Source of the DNA: Akkermansia muciniphila
Lineage (GTDB): Bacteria; Verrucomicrobiota; Verrucomicrobiia; Limisphaerales; SXTU01
Direction: 5' to 3'
Assembly: GCA_945874145.1 (NCBI GenBank)
Contig: CAMCFN010000009.1
Location: forward strand, 1 to 64,000
Length of the DNA stretch: 64,000 nt
In this document: positions 18,262 through 27,979 of the stretch, piece by piece
Layout of the letters: each line of letters opens with the position of its first letter
How positions within the stretch are numbered: position 1 is the stretch's first letter
Notes under the pieces: generated by a model
Seen by the model: only the letters and a program-made list of their open reading frames with translations
The model's database searches: none
What the model was told of the DNA's origin: nothing
Translations under genes and position numbers: made by a program

Positions 18262-21093
18262 TTATTGAGTGGTGAGAGCGGAAACCGGGCTGATGAGCTG
18301 GAGACTGAAGGTGCCGGAGAGCCGGTATTCGCGGATGGCCCCGGCCCGGGCTGTCACGGTAATGGTCTCCTCATACGTGCCGGAGCGGCCCTGCGCGCTG
18401 CTGGTGAGGGAACGGAAGTCGCTGCCCGCCGCGCTGAAGGTGAGCTTGAGGGTCCGGGTCACGCCGTAGGATTCCTCGCCTTGCGACCGGACGCGCTGGA
18501 ACTTGGGGTCGAGGTTGTCATGGTCCGGGTGGAAGGTGTGGAGGAACGGGTTGCTGGCGTGGTCGTTGTAATCGAGAGGAACGGCGAGGACGACGACGGT
18601 GCCGGGATTGAAGTTGCCGCTGGCGCTCCAAAGGGTGTTCGTCAGCGAGAAAGGCAGGTGCGTGGAGCTGATCCGGCGGGCGTTCGCGATTTGCGTGGCG
18701 TCTAGCAAGGCCTCGCGATTGGCCACGATGGTGTTCGTGGTGCTGGCTCCCTTGCCGATGTAGGCGCGCTGCAACAGGTTGATTTTGTTGGCGGTGGCGT
18801 CGTTGTGCAGAATGAGCCGCATGGGGAAGGCACTGGCCACCTTGGCCATGCTCGTGTTCACGCCGGAGGAGACGTAGAGGCCGTCCTGATCGCGGATCAG
18901 CCCGGTGCTCGCATCCACCACGTAGTCCGCGAACCGGCGGCTCAAGGTGTAGATCCGGCCCGGGTTGCTCGTGGTCGTGCTGTTGACGACAGTCACGAGC
19001 CGGGTGGCATCTCCAGAAGAGGCGATGGCGCTCCAAGCCCGGCTCGATTCTTGCGCTTCCCAAGTCACGCCCGCGTCACGGGAGGTGTAGATCAGTCCGC
19101 TGGTAACCGTGGCACTGAGCCGCTGGCCGTCGCTGGACGAGGCCACCGCGGTCCAAGCCCGGCTGGTTTCACGGGCGGTCCAGCTCACGCCCGCATCAAT
19201 CGAGGTGTAGATCTGGCCGGCGTTGACGGTGGCGACGAGCTTGGATCCATCATCCGAGGAGGCGGCCGCACTCCAAGCCCGGCTGCTGTCTCGCGCCGTC
19301 CAAGTGACTCCAGAGTCGGCCGAAGTGTAAAGCTGGCCGGGGTTCACTCCGGCCACCAGCTTGGACCCGTCAGCGGACATGGCGATGCTGGACCAGTTGA
19401 GGACCTCTCCGCGCGGCTTCCAAGTGAGCCCTTTGTCATAAGAGATTTGAAGCCGCGCCCCTCCCGGCGCGGCAGCGAGTATCTTCGCGTCCGCTGAACA
19501 TGCGATAGCCTTCCACGCCCTGCTACTCTCGTTAGTCGTCCAAGTGGCTCCTGTGTCGATGGAGACGAAGATGTTGGTGTTGTTCCCTACGGCGGCAACC
19601 ACTGTGCCATCCGTCGAGCACGTCACGGCTGTCCACGGGCGGGCGAGGAACTGTGGGCTCCAGTTGGTGCCGAAGTCCGAGGAGAAATAGAGCTGGCCAC
19701 CGGTCGGTGCGGCTACCAGCCGCTTGCCATCGAGCGAAGCGGCCACTCCCGCATAGGCGCGGGAGCTGGTCGTCTCCCGGACCACCCATGTGGCACCCGG
19801 AATCACCGCGCCCTGCTGCGGCCGGCCCACCGCCGTCAGTTGAGCAGCAATGTCTGTGGCCGCAGTCACCTTGGAGTATTGCTTGATGTATTGCCCGACG
19901 CGATCCACGACCGCCTGCCCCACCCACAGGCCTGAAGCATTGGGCACCGTGGCCGTCACCGGCACGTCAATCTGCTGCAACCCGCCGGAGTCCGTGATGC
20001 GCAGGATGCCCGCGTAGAGCGAGCCGGCCACCGCCGTCATGGTCGAGCGGTTCAACCCCAGCACAACCTCCTGCTCCGAACCCACCTCGCCTGCCGCCGA
20101 AAGCGTGAACGACTGAGCCGCGAGCACGGCGTGAGCGTAAGTCAGCGTCGTCCCACTCAGCGCACCGCGCACAAGCAACTCCGGCTTTGCGGTGATGGCG
20201 GGCAGACCTACAGGGGCAGTCGGGACCGGGTCGGAACTCAGCAGGCTGAACGTCACCGTGCGGATCGTGGTGGTGAGGTTCTTGAGGCGGATGCTGTAAG
20301 TGCCCAGCGTGTCGCCGTAGTGAATCCCGGCGGTGTTTTGCAACACCACTTCCACCGGGCCGTAGTAACGGTTGTAGTAATTGGTGCTGCCGCGCACCCA
20401 GAAGGCCTCGCCGCGCTTCACTGTGGTGGTGGAAGCGGTGCCGCTCAAGACCTCGACCGGATTCGTCGTCCCGAGGTTGCCGCCGGGGTAACGGAAGACC
20501 CGCACTGAGTTCACGAGGGTTTGCGACAAATCCAAACCCGGTGCGGGGGCGAAGTAATTGGCGAAGCTCGGCGGTGAATTCGTTGGCGTGGGGAAGCCAA
20601 CGAAGTTTAGCCCGGTGGTGGTCCACTGGTAGCTGGGCGGGACGGGCTTGCCCTTCACGGTCCAGATGTAGTCGGTGGCAGTCCCATTTTTAACGAGGTA
20701 AGCCCCGTTGGCCACGAGCTTCACGAGGGTGTCCGTGTCGCCGCGAGCACTGGTCCAAACCGCCCACCGGCTGTCCGTAAGCGAGTTGGTGGCCGGGTTG
20801 TCCACGAACTGGAGCGTGGAAAGCCGGGGCCGCCAGAGCCAGACCTCCGTGACCGGGCCGGTTGCGCTGGGAATCAGCTCATCGAGCGTCTGGTGCGAGG
20901 CATCCACATGGAGGAACACGGCGTTCCAGCCCGGCTTCAGGGTGAAAGACTGCGAGAGCCATTGCGCCTGCGCACCAGTGGCCGAGAGCATCAGGCCGAG
21001 TAATAGCAGCCACCGGGCGGGTCGGGCGCGGGGAAGAAATGAGAGCTGGTCGTTTGCGAAGAAGAGTGCTCGGATTCCCGTTGCCAAAGGCAT
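18262..21093 (-). CDS. Secreted protein with one 7-unit BNR-like repeat block
   Basis: ORF 943 aa; repeats such as [40 protein letters not shown]; seven units counted; same family as the 1-5389 protein. Confidence 0.87.
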   Translation of the reverse strand: MPLATGIRALFFANDQLSFLPRARPARWLLLLGLMLSATGAQAQWLSQSFTLKPGWNAVFLHVDASHQTLDELIPSATGPVTEVWLWRPRLSTLQFVDNPATNSLTDSRWAVWTSARGDTDTLVKLVANGAYLVKNGTATDYIWTVKGKPVPPSYQWTTTGLNFVGFPTPTNSPPSFANYFAPAPGLDLSQTLVNSVRVFRYPGGNLGTTNPVEVLSGTASTTTVKRGEAFWVRGSTNYYNRYYGPVEVVLQNTAGIHYGDTLGTYSIRLKNLTTTIRTVTFSLLSSDPVPTAPVGLPAITAKPELLVRGALSGTTLTYAHAVLAAQSFTLSAAGEVGSEQEVVLGLNRSTMTAVAGSLYAGILRITDSGGLQQIDVPVTATVPNASGLWVGQAVVDRVGQYIKQYSKVTAATDIAAQLTAVGRPQQGAVIPGATWVVRETTSSRAYAGVAASLDGKRLVAAPTGGQLYFSSDFGTNWSPQFLARPWTAVTCSTDGTVVAAVGNNTNIFVSIDTGATWTTNESSRAWKAIACSADAKILAAAPGGARLQISYDKGLTWKPRGEVLNWSSIAMSADGSKLVAGVNPGQLYTSADSGVTWTARDSSRAWSAAASSDDGSKLVATVNAGQIYTSIDAGVSWTARETSRAWTAVASSSDGQRLSATVTSGLIYTSRDAGVTWEAQESSRAWSAIASSGDATRLVTVVNSTTTSNPGRIYTLSRRFADYVVDASTGLIRDQDGLYVSSGVNTSMAKVASAFPMRLILHNDATANKINLLQRAYIGKGASTTNTIVANREALLDATQIANARRISSTHLPFSLTNTLWSASGNFNPGTVVVLAVPLDYNDHASNPFLHTFHPDHDNLDPKFQRVRSQGEESYGVTRTLKLTFSAAGSDFRSLTSSAQGRSGTYEETITVTARAGAIREYRLSGTFSLQLISPVSALTTQ

Positions 21094-21222
21094 TTACCAT
21101 ATAGCGCAGCATTTGCGCCGGTTGGAAATGCGTCTAAACACCTATTTATAGGCATAATCTTTCAGCCTCCTCCAGCATCGTTCAACCACAACCCCCAATC
21201 GTGACTCATCCGGCCACCCATC

Positions 21223-22062
21223 GTGCTGAACGCCTACCTCACCAACTCCGCGGGTGAACGCTTTGAGCTGACGGGCAGCTCGATCCTCGGGAGAAGCCCT
21301 GAGTGCACTGTCGCTTTGGCGGGACGGCAGGTCTCCGGACAGCATTGCCTGATCGTCCGGTTATCCTCGGGTTGCGACCTCTTGGTGGACCTTAACAGCA
21401 CCGAAGGCACCCAACTCAACCACGCACGGATGCTCCTCCCCACTTTGTTGGAAGGGGGCGATGTCATCCAAGTCGGTCGGCACGTCCTCGCCTATGACAG
21501 CAAAAGCGCGGAGTCGACCATAACCGCCTTGGCGGCCCTCGCCGCTGCTGCGCCGGTTGCTACGCAACTCAACGGCACCGGTGTCATTGCCTTCAGCCTG
21601 GATGGATTGACGATCCCATGGGCCAGCGAGCGGGCAAAAACCTTGCTACCCATATACTTTCCCCTCGAGCCGGACCGGCAGGTTCCGCGCAGCATCACGG
21701 ACTGGCTGGCAAAGATAGTTCACCAAACACTCCCGGAGACACTCCGCCGCAGCCAGGGAATCCGGCAACTGGTGCTGCATCTGATTGAGTGTGCGGAGTC
21801 GCACAACCTCGTCGTCGTCAGCGAGGAAGAAGTGTTCGACGCTGCCGGAATCGCGCGGCAGTTGCACCTGAGCAGAAGAGAAGGCGAGGTTCTCTATTGG
21901 GTCGCCGCAGGCAATGATCGGGAAAGCGTCGGGCGAATCCTCTTCATCAGCAAGCGCACCGTGGACAAGCACTGCGAAAACATTTTCATCAAGCTCGGGG
22001 TCACCGATCGCGCCGCCGCCGTCCGGCTCGTGGTGGCGCTGCCCGGCTTCGCGGTGCCGTGA
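21223..22062 (+). CDS. FHA domain - LuxR-type HTH transcriptional regulator
   Basis: GTG start; FHA-like ELTGSSILGRSPECTVALAGRQVSGQHCLIV...DLNSTEGTQLN; C-terminal LuxR HTH LSRREGEVLYWVAAGNDRESVGRILFISKRTVDKHCENIFIKLGVTDRAAAV. Confidence 0.87.
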   Translation: MLNAYLTNSAGERFELTGSSILGRSPECTVALAGRQVSGQHCLIVRLSSGCDLLVDLNSTEGTQLNHARMLLPTLLEGGDVIQVGRHVLAYDSKSAESTITALAALAAAAPVATQLNGTGVIAFSLDGLTIPWASERAKTLLPIYFPLEPDRQVPRSITDWLAKIVHQTLPETLRRSQGIRQLVLHLIECAESHNLVVVSEEEVFDAAGIARQLHLSRREGEVLYWVAAGNDRESVGRILFISKRTVDKHCENIFIKLGVTDRAAAVRLVVALPGFAVP

Positions 22063-22269
22063 AGCGACGGCTCAGCGGAAGCAGGGGTGCCTTTGCACCC
22101 CCAGAATACCCGACGCTCTTCAGGCGAACCAATCCTCTGGCCGCCACCATGCGCGTATGCTCGAAGGCGCTGGCGTAGGTGTCCAGAGTGGATGCCTTGA
22201 TGAGCAACTGTCGTCCGGTTTTGCGCCGGCCGGAAACCGTTGTAAAAACTGCCCGAAGAATCTTCTTCA

Positions 22270-22360
22270 ACTCGGTGGCCTTGAGACCAAAGCGTGGCCC
22301 GGCAGGCCAACGCACTTGCTCCAGATAGGCGCGACAGGCGGCTTCGTCCGCAGACCAAGC
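22270..22360 (-). pseudogene. Possible remnant of IS1595/ISXO2-type transposase N-terminus
   Basis: Reverse translation gives WSADEAACRAYLEQVRWPAGPR, resembling the 'YLEQVRWPxGPxCPHC' start of these transposases, but the zinc-binding continuation is missing. Confidence 0.35.
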
Positions 22361-22643
22361 GCGCTAACTCACGGACCGTCTCAGGATAGTCGGCTATGCT
22401 GAAACACTACCAGTGGTGGTCGCGGTAACAATGTAAACAGCCCTATTTCCCTTTTGTTCGCACGTGCTGTAGCCCTTGATCTCACCACGACAATCACTCG
22501 GCGATAGGCCATGTGAACCTGGTTCGAGATTGCGTAGCGGCGCGACAATTTGGAGAATGTTTCAGATGCCGCAAACCCTGAAGAACCTTCGTTGCCTGAG
22601 GCAGTCGCTCCACTAGCTCTGCTTCCTCTTTGAGGTGCTGGCC

Positions 22644-23633
22644 TCAACGCCCCTCCGGCACGCCGGATCGGCCGGTGGGCGTTGGTGGCCCCTTTCCGGG
22701 CAGGAAGACGCGCAGGGATTGTCCATACGAGAGTCGGCTCGCCACGCGGGCGTTGATGACGAGTTGCAGGCGCTGGCGCGAGTCCACCGGTTGCGATGAG
22801 GATACCGCCGCCCCAAAGGGCTTGGCCCCGTCCGCCGGTGTCACGGTCGCCACGTCGCCCGGCTTGAACTCCTTCGCCCGCGCCGCGCTGCTCCAGGCGA
22901 CGGTGGCGGTCAGCGACCCGGTGAGCACTTCCAAGTCGGTCACATAGGCGGGCAGCCCGAGCCGTTCCTCGGCCTCCCGATGCCGTGCATCCTGCGCGGC
23001 GCGAATCGCGTCGTCTCCCTTGCGGTCCACAATCTCGACGGCGACGAGTTTGCCTTCCTGTTCGAGCTGTTGCTGGATGACCTCATCCCCAACCACCAGG
23101 CCCTCAATGCCCGTGGGGGTCACGCCTTTCCAGACCTTCACCGTGGCCGTGAAATGGTATTCCTTGTTCTCGACCTTGGTGACTTTGCCTTCCTTGTTCC
23201 TCTCCTCCCTATGGGTCGAGTAGGTGCGCTGGGCGCGATCAATCTTTGTCACCGTGGCGAACCAGCCATGCCGCGCTGAGACGTGCAGATCGTCCTGCAC
23301 CGCCCGTGGGTAGGTCCAGTTCTTGTCCTCGTCCACATACATGAAGAGCATGACGTGCTGGCCGGGAAAGTAATCTTCCAGCTCGCCCCAGGAATCCCGG
23401 AAATGCAGCTCGGTGTCGTCCTTGATGGGCACGCGCACCCGCTGACCGTCGCGGTCGCGTTTGACGACGAGTGCTCGCGCCTGGGTGTCCACTTCGAGAA
23501 TCACACAGAAGGCCCGGGCCATTTCGCCGAAGAAGTCACCCTGAAACTGGGGCCTGGGCAGCTTGGTTTGAGCGGGCGTGCTGGTGGCCAATGCCAGAGC
23601 CAGAAGCAGGGCCAGACGAAGCGAAGATTGCAT
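22644..23633 (-). CDS. Hypothetical secreted protein
   Basis: ORF; probable start MQSSLRLALLLALALATSTPAQ (signal peptide) at 23633. Confidence 0.75.
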   Translation of the reverse strand: MQSSLRLALLLALALATSTPAQTKLPRPQFQGDFFGEMARAFCVILEVDTQARALVVKRDRDGQRVRVPIKDDTELHFRDSWGELEDYFPGQHVMLFMYVDEDKNWTYPRAVQDDLHVSARHGWFATVTKIDRAQRTYSTHREERNKEGKVTKVENKEYHFTATVKVWKGVTPTGIEGLVVGDEVIQQQLEQEGKLVAVEIVDRKGDDAIRAAQDARHREAEERLGLPAYVTDLEVLTGSLTATVAWSSAARAKEFKPGDVATVTPADGAKPFGAAVSSSQPVDSRQRLQLVINARVASRLSYGQSLRVFLPGKGPPTPTGRSGVPEGR

Positions 23634-23836
23634 GGCCTGCGAGACTGGCGAATTCGCTCCCAAGGGCAAAGCAGTTTTCCGAGTGGGCGTTTGACGGCAC
23701 TCCGAAAGAATCCGCGCCCGGTTCTCCTCGGCCGAGGTAGGGATTTCGAAGGTGCAGTGAGTGGTGGGTGGTTCGTCGCTGATTGGCTTGAGATGCTGCC
23801 GGGATTGGTGACACTTGGGCAGCCGTCCACCGCCTT

Positions 23837-24727
23837 ATGAAACATGAACCCCAAGCAAACTGGCCAACAACCCGGTGCGCCGCTCTCACTAGGCAGTGCA
23901 CTTGGCTCGGGGCGCTGGCCTTGCTGGCGCTGGGGCTCGTTGCCCCTTCAGCCATCGCCCAAGAGAAGGACAGCGAGTTGCAGACCACCCGCGCCAATGC
24001 CGGCGAAATCCCTGTTCTGGTCATCGCACCAAAGGAGACCAAAGGGCGTCCGCTGGTGATCTGGCTCACCGGTTTCAGCGGCCAGAAGGAATCCGTGGAA
24101 GCACCGCTCCGGGAGCTGGCCAACCGTGGTTTCGTGGCGTTGAGCTTTGACCCTTACCAGCACGGCGAGCGGCGCATCGAAGCCAGGGAGCAGCTGGTCA
24201 AGCGCGTGCGCGGCAACATCCGCCGATACTTCTGGCCGATCCTGGCCCGCACTGCGGAGGAAACGCCCCAGGTCATTGACTGGGCCATCAAGGCACTCGG
24301 GGTGCGCCCGGAGGTGGGGATGGGCGGTATCTCCATGGGCGGGGACATCGCGGTGGCCGCCGCCGGGGTGGATCACCGTATCACAGTGGTGTCCGCCTGT
24401 GTCGCCACGCCGGACTGGCTACGCCCCGGCTCCTTTGAACCGCCCGGTGAGCCGGACGATGCGGCACAAGCCGACTACGAACGGCGAAACCCGCTCACCC
24501 ACCTGAAGCTCTACGCCCACCGGCCGGCCATCGCCTTTCAGAGCGGAGCGGCGGACAAACAGGTTCCGCCGGATGGCGCGACGCGGTTCGTGGCAGCCCT
24601 CAAGCCCCATTACGGTGAAGCGGCCGATCGGCTCCTCGTGGACCTGGAGCCGGATGTGCCCCACCGCTTCACCCCGCGCATGTTGGAGAACTCCATCCAG
24701 TGGTTTACGAAGCACTTGAAGCCGTGA
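23837..24727 (+). CDS. Secreted alpha/beta hydrolase (dienelactone hydrolase/acyl esterase-like)
   Basis: ORF 296 aa; VLVIAPKETKGRPLVIWLTGFSGQ, nucleophile-elbow-like GMGGISMGGDIAVAAAG, C-terminal DVPHRF. Confidence 0.75.
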   Translation: MKHEPQANWPTTRCAALTRQCTWLGALALLALGLVAPSAIAQEKDSELQTTRANAGEIPVLVIAPKETKGRPLVIWLTGFSGQKESVEAPLRELANRGFVALSFDPYQHGERRIEAREQLVKRVRGNIRRYFWPILARTAEETPQVIDWAIKALGVRPEVGMGGISMGGDIAVAAAGVDHRITVVSACVATPDWLRPGSFEPPGEPDDAAQADYERRNPLTHLKLYAHRPAIAFQSGAADKQVPPDGATRFVAALKPHYGEAADRLLVDLEPDVPHRFTPRMLENSIQWFTKHLKP

Positions 24728-25083
24728 GGCAGTTGCCTCGTTGTCGTCATGGGACGTGAATCCCGCCGGTGGAACATCTGACCGGGAGCAGCGCAGGTGG
24801 ACTACTTACCCTTCACCTTCGCAGTGACGGGCCGGGCCGGCGCGGTTGGATCCTCCGTGGGGCTGCCGTGCCAGAGCGGCGCAACGTGGTGCGTGTTCCA
24901 CTCGTCCCAGGCCCAGCTGAGTTGCGCGACGCCCTGCGGGTGCGCAGCGCGACGTTGGCCGAGCAGGCTTCGCCGTGGTGCGGGAGAAGCGTGCGTGGCG
25001 CGGTCGTGGTGAGCGTGTGAACCGGTGAGCGGAATGGCCGACTGACCGTTGACCACAGCCTTGGCCAGCCCAAAACTTCCGCA

Positions 25084-25300
25084 GTGAACCCGCATACCTG
25101 GTCCGGCAGACTGCGCACACCCGCACGGTGGCTCCTGGCGGCGTTCTTCACGCTGGCCGGGCTGAATCACTTCCTGAATCCCGGCCCTTATCTCGGCATG
25201 ATGCCCGCGTATCTCCCGTGGCACCGGGAGTTGATTCTGGCCAGCGGCGCGGCGGAGATGGCTGGCGGTCTGGCAATCCTGGTTCCGAGATTACGCACCG
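25084..25300 (+). pseudogene. Truncated DoxX-like membrane protein gene
   Basis: RWLLAAFFTLAGLNHFLNPGPYLGMMPAYLPWHRELILASGAAEMAGGLAILVPRLR is DoxX-like; family similarity stops abruptly near 25295. Confidence 0.6.
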
Positions 25301-26049
25301 CAGACGTGCCGATAAAAATGTTGTCTGCGGCGAGTCGTTGCGCCATCCGCCTGAGTTCGGTCCTTATTTCCGGTTCGGCTTGCGCGAAGAGGTCGAGCAC
25401 GTCGGCACTCTTACCACTCACATGTCGCCGCAGCCATCCGGTTCTGAGCGGGGGTGCTGCCACGCCGGCAAGGACACCCTCGGATTGACTCTCGCACTAC
25501 GTGGCTAGCGCGTTCGGCTCCTCCGGTGCCCTGTAATTCGTTCCGTCGGCACCCTTCGAACAAATCTCAAAAAAAAGTCGATGCAGCCTAGCTCTAGTCT
25601 GATGAGCGCGTCGCTCCGAAAGAAGGGCGCGCACTCCAGAAACTTGTGAACAAAAAACCACCGACGAGTATCCGTCGCCTGCCCTTAAGCGACCTCCCAA
25701 GCCGTCCCCTTTCCAGTGGAGTGGGCACTAAAAATACGCGTCCACGATACGCGCCGCAAGCAATGCAACCAAAGGCAGGATAACATGTTACAATAACGCA
25801 TAAAACAATGGGTTACATTGCGACAACATTACGACACTGCTGTCGCCTCAGCCGACGTTGACCTCCACCTCGACTGGATACGCCTCAATGCCTTGCACGG
25901 CGGCGGAGCAAACCTTGGCTAAGATGCGGCCACTCTGCCGAATCCCGCCCCGGCGTTCCAAGGGGAAAACGCGGACGGACAAGCACCGCATGGTCGGAAG
26001 CCGCTCTACGATCTACCTCCCCCCTTTGGCCTGCCATTCAGTGCGCCAG

Positions 26050-26905
26050 TCATTGCAAGGCACGGTTGCACACAGCCGGCCGCGAAGGACGTGTGCTCAA
26101 CGTGGTGGATTTGCAATGGTCGAAAGCAGTCGCCGTGATGTCCTGGCAAATGGACGCGCGGTGCGGTGATACCGCGTTTTGTGCGACGGAGGAATGCCAG
26201 TCTTGGCTGGGCCACGCCCAAGGGTGGCGCAACCGCAGCGACCTTGGTTTGGGCCACGAAAGCCTGTGCGCGTGGCACGAAGCGCAGGGCGGGCGACCGC
26301 ACTGGCTGTTTCGGCTCAAGGTTGCGGCCAGCGTGAAACGGGCCCTCGCCGCCGTGCTGCGGAAAGACTGGCAGGGCCCGGCGCGACCGGGCGTGCTGCC
26401 AGTGGCCGAGGTGAAGCTGCGCTGCCGGACTGGAGCGCGCCGCAGCGCGTGGTGATGGGCCGGCGCTGCCTGGGCGAAGTGAGCAAGACCAGTGGCCGGT
26501 GATCGAGCTGTATCGGCAGCGGGCGGACGCGGAGAACGTGTTCGACGAACTCAAACACTCGTGGGCCTCAACGGGTTCGGCGGCCACCAACGCAACGCGA
26601 CCGCGCTGGCCGTGCGGCTGGGGTTGCTGATCTACAACCTGTGGCAGCTGTTACTGCGATTGTTGGAGCCGGGCCCACACGTGGAGAGCGCAGGTGGAAG
26701 GCGGTGGTTTCTGCCAATCGCAGCGCGCTTGGTGCAAAGCGGCCGGCAGAAGACGCTGCAAGTGAGTGTGAGCGGGCAGTGGTGGGAGGAATTCCGAGCC
26801 GGCTACCAGCGGGTGTGCGCGTGGCTGGCGGCAGCTGCGCCACAGTTGAAAACCGAACTACTGGCCGTGCCCATTCCACCACAAACCGGCCTCAACCTCG
26901 CATGA
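26050..26905 (+). pseudogene. Frameshifted DDE transposase remnant (IS4/IS1380-like)
   Basis: Pieces in different + frames: HWLFRLKVAASVKRALAAVL...AEVKLRC (26066-26455 frame); VIELYRQRADAENVFDELKHSW (around 26500-26570); GLNGFGGHQRNATALAVRLGLLIYNLWQLLLRLLEPG...RWFLPIAARLVQSGRQKTLQVSVSGQWWEEF (26492-26905 frame). Confidence 0.78.
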
Positions 26906-26975
26906 AAACTTAACCTCCAACTGCGGAAAGTAAGTAAGAAAGTTTTCCGTCTAAGTGCTCTGCGCCCTTTCGCAG

Positions 26976-27935
26976 CTACAGATACTTCTTCGGAATCTCC
27001 GCCCCCGCCACGTAGTTCAGCTTCCCGATGTTGCACATCTGATACACGTTGATGCGGAAGTCCGGGCAGGTGCTCACCAGGCAGTAGGCGTCCGACGGCG
27101 TAAAGTTGTGCTCACGGATGAGCCAGTCCATCAGGTGGAACGTCGCCGTCTTCACCGCCTCCTCCAGCGGCTTGGCGGCGTGGAGGGCGACGAGCGCGTC
27201 GGGCTTCTCGATGCGCATCCACGGGAGCTTCTTTCCCTTCAGCACCTCGAAGCGCAGCCGCACCGTCGAGCACGTCTCCGCCGCCGTGCCGGTGAACTCC
27301 GTGTCGCCCTGGCTCGCGTGAACATCGCCGAGGTAGAACCGCGCGCCGGCGTGATGCACCGGCAGGAAAATCTTGTTCCCCACCGCCACGTCGCGGATGT
27401 CGAGGTTGCCGCCCCACTCGCCCTGCCCGTCAATGCTCGTGCAGACCTCGCGGTCCGGCGCGGTGCCCAGCGTGCCGATGAACGGCGTGACCGGCCACGA
27501 AATGCGGTCGCTGAAATGCACCGTGCCATCGCGCATCGTGCCGCTCGGGCCGGGCGTGTGGCGAAGAATCTTGGTCGTGTATTCCCCGCTCAACTCCGGC
27601 CAGCGGGTGGACTCGCCCAACGGCCCGCGCCGCGGCCCGATGGCAATCCACGAATAATCCGCGACCAGAATCTCCTCTATGTGGACCACGAGCGTGTCAC
27701 CCCGCTCCGCGCCCTCGACATACACCGGCCCGCCGACGGGATTCGCCATCGCCGGGATACGGTCAAAGCCCGGGCGGTTGCCGGGGATGGCCTTGTCCGC
27801 CTCGGTCTTGAAGAAGCCGCTGGAGGCGTCCCACGTCTCGATTTCAAACGCCTCGCCCGGCTGGACGCGGAGCTGCGGTTCCTCGCGCCAGTCGAGCGCG
27901 AACTTGCGGGCTTGGTCACGGAGGATGCGTTGCAT
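26976..27935 (-). CDS. Acetamidase/formamidase family protein
   Basis: C-terminal 319 aa of the track ORF 26976..28538; internal ATG at 27935 gives MQRILRDQARKFALDW...; GEWGGNLDIRDVAVGNKIFLPVHHAGARFYLGDVHASQGDTEFTG is typical of the family. Confidence 0.85.
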   Translation of the reverse strand: MQRILRDQARKFALDWREEPQLRVQPGEAFEIETWDASSGFFKTEADKAIPGNRPGFDRIPAMANPVGGPVYVEGAERGDTLVVHIEEILVADYSWIAIGPRRGPLGESTRWPELSGEYTTKILRHTPGPSGTMRDGTVHFSDRISWPVTPFIGTLGTAPDREVCTSIDGQGEWGGNLDIRDVAVGNKIFLPVHHAGARFYLGDVHASQGDTEFTGTAAETCSTVRLRFEVLKGKKLPWMRIEKPDALVALHAAKPLEEAVKTATFHLMDWLIREHNFTPSDAYCLVSTCPDFRINVYQMCNIGKLNYVAGAEIPKKYL

Positions 27936-27979
27936 GACAGGTAAATGTTGAGGTGAATGCCCGTGAACAAGCTGGCGAG

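Noticed and set aside
24769-25020. Short overlapping ORFs on both strands between the hydrolase and the DoxX fragment
   Set aside because: No recognisable domain or start context; likely random high-GC ORFs.
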